Source: Rhodovulum robiginosum (lineage in GTDB: Bacteria > Pseudomonadota > Alphaproteobacteria > Rhodobacterales > Rhodobacteraceae). From it: a DNA stretch of 64,000 nt. This document shows positions 8,317 to 15,119 of this stretch, piece after piece; position 1 is the first letter of the stretch; the number at the start of each line of letters is the position of its first letter. The notes below the pieces were generated by a model. That model searched no databases, was not told the DNA's origin, and saw only the letters and a program-made list of their open reading frames with translations. Both the position numbers and the translations under genes were made by a program. The stretch is taken from NCBI RefSeq assembly GCF_003944755.1, contig NZ_RWGU01000050.1, positions 310,001 through 374,000 of the forward strand, read 5' to 3'.

Positions 8317-9730
8317 GCTGGTATCGGGCTTTCTGGCAATGGCCGGGGCCGCGCCCGCCCGGCCCGCGGTGATCGCGCCGGGCGAGACGCTGAGCTTTGG
8401 CGAGTTGCGTGTGCTTGCCGAAGGCTTCGCGGCCCGGCTGGAGGCGGGCGGCGTGCGCCGGGGCGACCGGTTGTTGCTGGCAATGCCGGTGTCGCCCCGC
8501 CTTTATGCCGCGCTTGCGGGCGCGTGGCTGGCGGGCGCGGCTGTGGTGTTTCCCGAGCCGACCCTCGGTCTGCGCGGGCTCAGGCACGCGATCGGGGCGA
8601 CACGGCCGCACGGCCTGATCGCCACCGGGCCTTACCGGGCGCTGCGCGTCTTGCCGGGGCTCTGGGGCCTGCCGGCCTTCGCGCCCGGCCCGGTGGGTGG
8701 GGCGCGGACGGTCAAGCCGCCGGCGCCATCGGACACCGCGCTTATCTCGTTCACCACCGGCTCGACCGGCCGGCCCAAGGCGATTGCCCGCAGCCATGGC
8801 TTTCTCGCCGCCCAGAACGCGGCGCTGGCGCCGGTTCTCGCCGCGTCCGAGGGCACGCGCGATCTGGTGGGATTTCCCGCCTTCGTGCTGGCGGGGCTCG
8901 CCGCCGGGCGGACCTCGGTGCTGCCCGGCCGACCCGTGGCGGGCCGCCGGGCCGACCCCGCGGCGTTGGCGCGCCAAATTGGCGTCAGCGGCGCCACCCG
9001 CCTGTTGCTGCCCCCGGCGGCATGCGCGGGGCTGGCGGCAAACGGCCTGCCGGCGCATGTGGCAAAGGTGTTTACCGGCGGCGGCCCGGTCTTTCCCGAC
9101 CTGATCGACGGCTTGCAGGCGGCGCGCCCGGAGGTCGAGGTCATCGCCGTATACGGCTCGACCGAGGCCGAGCCCGTCGCGGTACTCGATGCGCGCGAGA
9201 TCGCCGGTGCGGACCGCCGGGCGATGGCGGCGGGCGGGGGGCTGCTGGCGGGGCGGCCCGTGCCCGAGCTGGCGCTGCGGATCGTGGACGACGAAATCCT
9301 CGTCGCCGGGCCGCATGTCAACGCGGGTTATCTCGACCCCGCCGACGACACCGCGAACAAGCTGCGCGAGGGCGGGCGCGTCTGGCACCGGACGGGCGAT
9401 GCCGGACGGCTGGACGGGGCGGGGCGGCTCTGGCTGCTGGGCCGGCTGGCCGACCGGGCCGAGACGCCGCTTGGCCCCCGCTACCCGTTCCAGATCGAAC
9501 TGCCCGCGCGGGGCTGGCCGGGGGTGCGCGGCGCGGCGCTGTTGGGGGGGCAGGCGCCGGTCTTGTGCCTGGAGGGGGACGCGGCCCGGGCCCGGGATTA
9601 CCGCACCCGCGCCGCGGCCCTGGGCATCGCCGATGTGCAGCCCGTCCCGGTCATCCCGTTGGACCGCAGGCACGGCTCCAAGCTTGACCGGGCACGGCTG
9701 GCCCGACTGGTGCGGCGGCCCCCGCACTGA
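8309..9730 (+). CDS. AMP-forming acyl ligase, OleC-like
   Basis: 473 aa, beginning eight bases inside the previous gene with the same ATGGCTGA overlap seen at 5043. All main motifs of the acyl-adenylate superfamily are present: the phosphate loop TTGSTGRPK (149-157), YGSTEAEPV (A5), VWHRTGDAGRLD (A7), LWLLGRLADR (A8), and the C-terminal catalytic lysine in HGSKLDR (Lys458). The A7-A8 stretch resembles OleC of bacterial olefin synthesis, which forms a beta-lactone, but no OleA, OleB or OleD partner is present. It is shorter than usual acyl-CoA synthetases (500-560 aa). It presumably activates the carboxylate of an acid used in the pathway. Last gene of the operon. Confidence 0.82.
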   Translation: MAELVSGFLAMAGAAPARPAVIAPGETLSFGELRVLAEGFAARLEAGGVRRGDRLLLAMPVSPRLYAALAGAWLAGAAVVFPEPTLGLRGLRHAIGATRPHGLIATGPYRALRVLPGLWGLPAFAPGPVGGARTVKPPAPSDTALISFTTGSTGRPKAIARSHGFLAAQNAALAPVLAASEGTRDLVGFPAFVLAGLAAGRTSVLPGRPVAGRRADPAALARQIGVSGATRLLLPPAACAGLAANGLPAHVAKVFTGGGPVFPDLIDGLQAARPEVEVIAVYGSTEAEPVAVLDAREIAGADRRAMAAGGGLLAGRPVPELALRIVDDEILVAGPHVNAGYLDPADDTANKLREGGRVWHRTGDAGRLDGAGRLWLLGRLADRAETPLGPRYPFQIELPARGWPGVRGAALLGGQAPVLCLEGDAARARDYRTRAAALGIADVQPVPVIPLDRRHGSKLDRARLARLVRRPPH

Positions 9731-9761
9731 AGCGCCCGACCCGCTTTGCCGTGGCCGGGAT

Positions 9762-9776
9762 CGGTGCTAAGCACCG
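9762..9776. promoter_or_regulatory. 15-bp palindrome upstream of the SGNH gene
   Basis: CGGTGCTAAGCACCG is a perfect 7+1+7 inverted repeat ending six bases before the ATG at 9783. It could be a repressor site or an mRNA hairpin masking the ribosome-binding site; no Shine-Dalgarno is otherwise visible there. Chance occurrence in GC-rich DNA cannot be excluded. Confidence 0.35.
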
Positions 9777-9782
9777 GCTGCC

Positions 9783-10511
9783 ATGAAAGACATCCTCATC
9801 ATCGGCCACAGCCATATCTTCGCGCTGTTTTCAGCGCACCAGACCGGGTTTTACCAGTGGCAGAACGCGCGGCCGCGCTTCGTGCGGCTGCGCACCCGGG
9901 CCTATCGCCCCGAACTGGTCGAGGGCCGGCTGAACCCCGCGATCCAGGCCGAGCTGGAGCACGAGAACCTCGCCGCCGTTTTCACGCTGATCGGGGGCAA
10001 CGTGCATTCGGCGCTGGGGCTGACCAACCACCCGCAACCGTTCGATCTGATCCTGCCCGATGCGCCCGATCTGCCGCTGATCGAAGGGGCCGAGATCCTG
10101 CCCTATGCCCTTGTGCAAGAGGTGATCGCGGTGCGGTCCAGGGGGCCGCTCGACATGTTCGATGCGCTGGCCGCCGCCACCGACCTGCCGGTCTGGCAGG
10201 TCGAGCCGCCGCCGCCCGTGGCCTCGGAAAAGCATATCCGCCAGAACCCTGCGGAATTCGCCGATGTCATCGCCGAGCGGGGGGTTTCGCCGCCGGCGCT
10301 GCGCTACAAGCTGTGGCGGGTGCACACCGCGCTGCTGGCGGCGCGCGGCGCGCGGCACGGGGCGCAGTACCTGCCGGTGCCGCCGGATTTCTGCGACAGC
10401 CAGGGCATGTTGCGCCTGCGCGGCTGCGCCGACGATCCGGTTCATGCGGCGGTGTCCTATGGCAAGGCGGTGCTGGCGCAGATCGACGCGCTTGCGGCCG
10501 GACTGGAGTAA
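9783..10511 (+). CDS. SGNH-like hydrolase-fold protein, function unknown
   Basis: 242 aa. The start DILIIGHSHIFALF has the strand-then-GxSx pattern of the SGNH/GDSL hydrolase fold, with Ser at about 9 as the possible nucleophile in GHSH rather than GDS. A later FTLIGGNVHSALG segment (about 67-79) fits the block with a conserved Gly-Asn. A C-terminal DPVHAAVSYG (about 224-233) would place the Asp-x-x-His catalytic pair. No signal peptide. It lies just upstream of a GSCFA protein with a three-base gap, and GSCFA is itself related to SGNH enzymes, so the two are likely co-expressed and may act on the same glycan or lipid. Confidence 0.6.
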   Translation: MKDILIIGHSHIFALFSAHQTGFYQWQNARPRFVRLRTRAYRPELVEGRLNPAIQAELEHENLAAVFTLIGGNVHSALGLTNHPQPFDLILPDAPDLPLIEGAEILPYALVQEVIAVRSRGPLDMFDALAAATDLPVWQVEPPPPVASEKHIRQNPAEFADVIAERGVSPPALRYKLWRVHTALLAARGARHGAQYLPVPPDFCDSQGMLRLRGCADDPVHAAVSYGKAVLAQIDALAAGLE

Positions 10512-10514
10512 GCG

Positions 10515-11645
10515 ATGGCCCAAACCCCCTATTCCGACCAGCCAGCCCGCGCGTTCTGGTCCCGTGCGATGGCCCGCACCGCGCCCGAAGAGGTGGACCC
10601 GGTCACCGAGGTGCCCTTCACCATCGGCCCCGACGACCGCATCGTGACCGCAGGCAGCTGTTTTGCCGAGCATATCGCCCGGCACCTGCGCGGCGCGGGG
10701 TTCAACGCGCTGGTGACCGAGCCGGCCCACCCGATGGTCGGCGATGCCACCGCAAGGCAGTTCAACTACGGCATCTTCACCGCGCGCTACGGCAATATCT
10801 ACGTGGCGCGCCAGCTTTTGCAGCTGTTGCGCCGGGCCTATGGCCGGTTCCAGCCCGCCGAGGACTGCTGGCCGGGCGAGGGCGCGGCGCTGATCGACCC
10901 CTACCGCCCGCGCATCCAGCCCGGCGGTTTTGCCTGCGGGGCAGAGTTCGAGGCCGAGCGGGCAAAGCATTTCGCCGCCGTGCGCGCGGCGTTCGAGACG
11001 CTCGACGTCTTCGTTTTCACCCTCGGGCTGACCGAGGCCTGGGTGTCGCGCGCCGACGGGGCGGTTTTCCCGCTCTGCCCCGGCGTGGCGGGGGGCAGCT
11101 TTGACCCCGAGCGGCACGAATTCCACAATTTCACGGTCGACGAGATCGTTGCCGACCTTTCCGATTTCATCGCCGAGCTGCGCGCGGTGAATCCCGGCGC
11201 GCGCGTGCTGTTCACCGTATCGCCGGTGCCGCTGGCCGCCACCGCCACCAAGGCCCATGTGCTGAGCGCCACGACGCTGTCGAAATCCATCCTGCGGGTG
11301 GCCTGTCACCAACTGGCCGCCAGCCACGAGAATGTCGCCTATTTCCCGTCTTACGAGGTGATCGTCGGGCCCCATCACCGGGGGCGCTACATGGCCGACG
11401 ACCTGCGCTCGGTCACCGAAGAGGGGGTGGCGCACGCGATGCGCCTCTTCTTCCGCCATTTCGCCGGGATCGAACAGCCCGCGCCGCAGGCGGCGGCGCC
11501 GGGACGGCCGCGCGATGCCCATCTCGACGCGATGCAAGAGGTGGTCGAGGTCAATTGCGACGAGGCCGAACTCGACGACGCCGCGCCCCGGCCGGACGCG
11601 CCGCGGGGCCGGGGGATACTGGACCGGCTGCGCCGTCGGCTATGA
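10515..11645 (+). CDS. GSCFA-domain protein
   Basis: 376 aa. The family-defining GSCFA motif is present at 47-51 within VTAGSCFAEHIARHL. Downstream conserved stretches are QFNYGIFTARYGNIY (about 77-91), VFTLGLTEAW and the VNPGARVLFTVSPVPL segment, then a C-terminal Ala/Pro/Asp-rich tail. GSCFA proteins are predicted SGNH-fold hydrolases often found near glycan or capsule genes; their substrates are mostly unknown. Cytoplasmic by sequence. Its 3' end overlaps by six bases the 3' end of the convergent aminotransferase gene. Confidence 0.85.
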   Translation: MAQTPYSDQPARAFWSRAMARTAPEEVDPVTEVPFTIGPDDRIVTAGSCFAEHIARHLRGAGFNALVTEPAHPMVGDATARQFNYGIFTARYGNIYVARQLLQLLRRAYGRFQPAEDCWPGEGAALIDPYRPRIQPGGFACGAEFEAERAKHFAAVRAAFETLDVFVFTLGLTEAWVSRADGAVFPLCPGVAGGSFDPERHEFHNFTVDEIVADLSDFIAELRAVNPGARVLFTVSPVPLAATATKAHVLSATTLSKSILRVACHQLAASHENVAYFPSYEVIVGPHHRGRYMADDLRSVTEEGVAHAMRLFFRHFAGIEQPAPQAAAPGRPRDAHLDAMQEVVEVNCDEAELDDAAPRPDAPRGRGILDRLRRRL

Positions 11646-12968
11646 CGCGGGCAGGGCCTTGGCGAAGGCCGTACTGAGCTTTGCCACGATCTCGTCGATA
11701 TGGGTGTCTTCCAGGATGAAGGGCGGGGCAAGAAGGACGTGGTCGCCCTGCCGCCCGTCGATGGTGCCGCCCATCGGATAGCAGATCAGCCCCGCCTCGA
11801 AAGCGGCCTTCTTCAGCCCCTTGTGCACCGCGCGCTCGGGCGCGAAGGGGCGCTTGGTCTCGCGGTCCTCGACAATCTCCAGCCCGCGAAACAGGCCGCG
11901 CCCGCGGATATCGCCGATATGGGGGTGCTGGCCAAAGGCGGCTTCCAGCGCCGATTGCAGACGCGCGCCCATCACGCGCGCGCGGTCGGCGAGGCCCCCT
12001 TGGGTGAGCTTTTTCAAAACCGCCAGCGCGGCGGCCGAGGCGACGGGGTGGCCCAGATAGGTATGCCCATGCTGGAAAAAGCCCGACCCGTCTTCGATCG
12101 CCGCGTAGATGTCACGCGAGCACAGCATCGCGCCGATGGGCTGATACCCCGCGCCCAGCCCCTTGGCGATGGCGGCGATATCGGGCACCACCCCGTCCTG
12201 TTCGCAAGCAAACAGCGTGCCGGTGCGGCCCATGCCGCACATCACCTCATCGAGGATCAGCAGCACGCCATGGGCATCGCATATCTCGCGGATGCGCTTG
12301 AAATAGCCCTCGACCGGCGGCACCGCGCCCGCCGTCGCCCCCACCACCGGCTCGGCGACGAAGGCCATCACCGTTTCGGGGCCAAGGCGGTTGATCTCGG
12401 CCTCCAGCTCGTTTGCGACACGCTGGCCGTAATCCCATTCGCTTTCGCCCTCTTGCTGGCCGCGATAGGCGTAGCAGGGCGAGATATGGGTGGTCTCGAT
12501 CATCAGCGGCGCAAAGGGCTCGCGCCGCCACATGTTGCCGCCGGTGGCCAGGGCGCCCAGCGTGTTGCCGTGATAGCTTTGCCGGCGCGCGATCACCCGG
12601 TGCCGGGCGGGCTGTCCGATTTCGAGGAAATACTGGCGGGCGAGCTTGAGAGCGGCCTCCATCGCCTCGGACCCGCCCGAGACGAGATAGACGCGGTCGA
12701 GCCCTTCGGGCGCATGTTCGATCAGCAGATCGGCAAGGGTCTCGGCGGGTTCGGAGGTGAAAAACCCCGTATGGGCAAAGGCGACCGCGTCGAGCTGGGT
12801 CTTGATCGCGTCGGTCACATCGGGGTCGCCATGGCCCAGGCACGACACCGCGGCGCCGCCGGAGCCGTCGAAATATCGTTTTCCGTTCGTGTCGTAGAGA
12901 TAGACGCCCTGGCCGCGCGCGACCATGGGCGGGGCGGATTTCGTATGCCGGGGAAAGACGTGGGACAT
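11640..12968 (-). CDS. Class III PLP-dependent aminotransferase
   Basis: 442 aa starting MSHVFPRH; an upstream in-frame ATG at 13028 lies inside the operator region and is unlikely. Fold-type I class III features: YDTNGKRYFDGSGGAA, VSGGSEAMEAALKLAR, SYHGNTLGALATGG, the LILDEVMCGMGRTG cofactor motif and the Schiff-base lysine in AIAKGLGAGYQPIG. It has the usual length of omega-amino-acid, 2-aminoethylphosphonate- or taurine-type transaminases. The exact amino donor cannot be read from the sequence. It is divergent from an RpiR regulator and a TAXI transporter, so it probably handles the amine or amino acid that the transporter imports. Confidence 0.88.
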   Translation of the reverse strand: MSHVFPRHTKSAPPMVARGQGVYLYDTNGKRYFDGSGGAAVSCLGHGDPDVTDAIKTQLDAVAFAHTGFFTSEPAETLADLLIEHAPEGLDRVYLVSGGSEAMEAALKLARQYFLEIGQPARHRVIARRQSYHGNTLGALATGGNMWRREPFAPLMIETTHISPCYAYRGQQEGESEWDYGQRVANELEAEINRLGPETVMAFVAEPVVGATAGAVPPVEGYFKRIREICDAHGVLLILDEVMCGMGRTGTLFACEQDGVVPDIAAIAKGLGAGYQPIGAMLCSRDIYAAIEDGSGFFQHGHTYLGHPVASAAALAVLKKLTQGGLADRARVMGARLQSALEAAFGQHPHIGDIRGRGLFRGLEIVEDRETKRPFAPERAVHKGLKKAAFEAGLICYPMGGTIDGRQGDHVLLAPPFILEDTHIDEIVAKLSTAFAKALPAS

Positions 12969-13020
12969 GAGGGAAGGGCCTTTTGCGCGGCGGTGGCGCG
13001 CTGCGATAGACAGCCGATAT

Positions 13021-13077
13021 TGAAACATACGTTTCAGTAATTGACAACTTTTAAAACGGCTGAAACGCTATGTTTCA
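13021..13077. promoter_or_regulatory. Two palindromic operators flanking a -35 box in the divergent promoter region
   Basis: TGAAAC-N4-GTTTCA lies at 13021-13036 and TGAAAC-N5-GTTTCA at 13061-13077. Between them a consensus -35, TTGACA, is at 13041-13046 on the plus strand. RpiR-family regulators bind palindromes of this kind next to their own genes, so these are the likely sites of the regulator encoded at 13102, controlling both it and the divergent aminotransferase. The -10 elements are not clear. Confidence 0.75.
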
Positions 13078-13101
13078 GCGATTCTGCCACCCGGGGGGGA
13101 A

Positions 13102-13974
13102 ATGCCCGCAGCCGTCTCGATCGAAGACAAGATCGCGGCCGAATACGGCCATCTCAGCGCCAAGCTGCGCGATGCCGCCGATTTCGTGGCCGAGCATCCC
13201 TTGGACGTGGCCACCCGGTCGCTGCGGTCGATCTCGGCCTCGTCGGGCCTGTCGCCGGCCACCTTTTCGCGGCTGGCCCGCGCCCTGGGGTTCGACAGCT
13301 ACGAAGACCTGCGCGAACTGTCGCGCAGGGCGGTCGGGCGCGGTTTCGTGCCGTTTTCCGAAAAGGTGCAGCGGTTGCAGGACGAGGCGGGGCAGGCCCG
13401 CCAGCCGCCGTTCCTCGTCCGTCAGACAAGCGCGTGCATCGCCAATCTCGAGGCGATGACCCGGCTGATCGACCCCGCCAGGCTGGAGGCCGCCGTCGAT
13501 CGGCTGCACCGTGCCGACAACGTGGTGGTCTACGGCGCGCTCGGGTCCACCGGCCTCGTCGAATACATGGCCTACATGGGAAATTACTTTGCCTCCAACT
13601 GGTCGATCGCAGGCCGCATGGGGGCCTCGCTGGCCACCGCGATCAGCGATCTTTCCCCGCGCGATTCGCTGATCGTGCTGACCAAGCCGCCCTTCGCGCG
13701 CCGCTCGATCCTGGCCGCCGAGATGGCGGCCGAGCGCGGCGCCCATGTGGTGGTTGTCACCGACACCCATGCCTGCCCGGCGCTGCAACATGCCGAGCAC
13801 GGGTTCATCCTGCCCTCCGACAGCCCGCAGTTCTTCTCGTCCTACGCGGCCAGCCTGGTGTTGGCCGAAACGATCGTCGGGATGCTCGCGGCCCGCGCCG
13901 GGCCCGAAGCGAAGGCCCGCATCGAAGCGGTCGAGACCCGAAATCACCGCCTGGAGGAATTCTGGAGCGCGTGA
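13102..13974 (+). CDS. MurR/RpiR-family transcriptional regulator
   Basis: 290 aa; ATG preceded by a G-rich Shine-Dalgarno (GGGGGGGA). The N-terminal ~80 residues are the RpiR helix-turn-helix ([23 protein letters not shown], shown here as two helices around SGLSP). The C-terminal two thirds are a SIS sugar-isomerase-fold domain ([44 protein letters not shown]), which senses a small metabolite. Many RpiR members control sugar-phosphate use, but in Rhodobacterales some control amino-acid or amine uptake. Its gene follows two palindromic operators and precedes the TAXI transporter, so it is the likely local regulator. Confidence 0.9.
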   Translation: MPAAVSIEDKIAAEYGHLSAKLRDAADFVAEHPLDVATRSLRSISASSGLSPATFSRLARALGFDSYEDLRELSRRAVGRGFVPFSEKVQRLQDEAGQARQPPFLVRQTSACIANLEAMTRLIDPARLEAAVDRLHRADNVVVYGALGSTGLVEYMAYMGNYFASNWSIAGRMGASLATAISDLSPRDSLIVLTKPPFARRSILAAEMAAERGAHVVVVTDTHACPALQHAEHGFILPSDSPQFFSSYAASLVLAETIVGMLAARAGPEAKARIEAVETRNHRLEEFWSA

Positions 13975-14021
13975 TCCCCCGAGACGAAACGCAAACCCAA
14001 AACCAGCAGAGGAGTATCTTG

Positions 14022-14987
14022 ATGTTTGCCAAGCTCAAATTCACCGTGGCCGCCGCGGCACTGGGCGCCGTGGCCGCCCCGGCGGTGGCCGAGGAATTCA
14101 TCACCATCGGCACCGGCGGCGTGACCGGCGTCTACTATCCCACCGGCGGCGCGATCTGCCGGCTGGTGAACAAGGGCCGCAAGGATCACGGCATCCGCTG
14201 CTCGGTCGAATCGACGGGCGGCTCGGTCTACAACCTCAACACGATCCGCGCTGGCGAGCTGGAATTCGGCGTGGCCCAGTCCGACTGGCAGTTCCACGCC
14301 TATAACGGCAGCTCGCGCTTTGAGGAGGACGGGGCGTTCGAGGGGCTGCGGGCGGTGTTCTCCGTGCATCCCGAACCCTTCACCGTGGTCGCCCGCGCCG
14401 ATGCGGGCATTTCCGAGTTCGACGAACTCGAAGGCAAGCGAGTGAATATCGGCAATCCCGGTTCGGGTCAGCGCGGCACCATGGAAGTCGTGATGGAGGC
14501 CAAGGGCTGGACGATGGACGATTTCGAGCTCGCCACCGAACTCAAGGCCGCCGAACAATCCGCCGCGCTTTGCGACAACCAGATCGACGCGATGGTCTAC
14601 ACCGTCGGCCACCCCTCGGGCTCGATCCAGGAGGCGACGACCTCGTGCGAGTCGGTGGTGGTGAGCGTCAACGGGCCGGCGATCGACGAACTGATCGCCG
14701 AGCATCCCTACTACCGCAAGGCCACAATTCCGGGTGGCATGTATCGCGGAACCGACGAGGATGTGTCGACCTTCGGCGTTGGCGCGACCTTCGTCACCTC
14801 GACCGACGTCTCGGAAGAAGCGGTCTATCAGGTGGTCAAGGCGGTCTTCGATAATTTCGACGATTTCACGAACCTGCACCCGGCCTTCGCCAACCTCAAG
14901 CCCGAAGAGATGATCAAGGACGGGCTTTCGGCGCCGCTGCATGACGGTGCCGCGAAGTACTATCGCGAAATGGGCTGGATCGAATAA
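14022..14987 (+). CDS. TAXI-family TRAP transporter substrate-binding protein
   Basis: 321 aa with a Sec signal peptide (residues 1-23, cleavage after AVA) and a good Shine-Dalgarno AGAGGAG. The mature start [19 protein letters not shown] is diagnostic of the TAXI binding proteins, as are [26 protein letters not shown] and ICDN-like [23 protein letters not shown] proteins bind small organic acids such as glutamate or 2-oxoglutarate; the ligand here is unknown. Acts in the periplasm and hands the ligand to the fused permease encoded 132 bases downstream. Confidence 0.92.
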   Translation: MFAKLKFTVAAAALGAVAAPAVAEEFITIGTGGVTGVYYPTGGAICRLVNKGRKDHGIRCSVESTGGSVYNLNTIRAGELEFGVAQSDWQFHAYNGSSRFEEDGAFEGLRAVFSVHPEPFTVVARADAGISEFDELEGKRVNIGNPGSGQRGTMEVVMEAKGWTMDDFELATELKAAEQSAALCDNQIDAMVYTVGHPSGSIQEATTSCESVVVSVNGPAIDELIAEHPYYRKATIPGGMYRGTDEDVSTFGVGATFVTSTDVSEEAVYQVVKAVFDNFDDFTNLHPAFANLKPEEMIKDGLSAPLHDGAAKYYREMGWIE

Positions 14988-15010
14988 CCTCATCGGTCAT
15001 ACTGACCCGG

Positions 15011-15040
15011 CGGGGCGCGCGCCTGTTCATGCGCGCCCCG
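15011..15040 (+). promoter_or_regulatory. Intercistronic hairpin between binding protein and permease genes
   Basis: CGGGGCGCGC (15011-15020) pairs perfectly with GCGCGCCCCG (15031-15040) around a ten-base loop. No U-tract follows, so it is not a standard terminator. Such hairpins after solute-binding-protein genes usually stabilise the upstream mRNA or attenuate reading into the permease, giving an excess of binding protein. Confidence 0.65.
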
Positions 15041-15119
15041 CTCCCCTGAAAGGCGCAAGAATGGCGTCACGGGAACAAAAAGGCCGCGCCATGTGCATGG
15101 TCCAACCGGGAGCGTGGGA

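Noticed and set aside
8309-9730. Olefin (Ole) biosynthesis cluster
   Set aside because: Similarity of one ligase to OleC is not matched by OleA, OleB or OleD genes.
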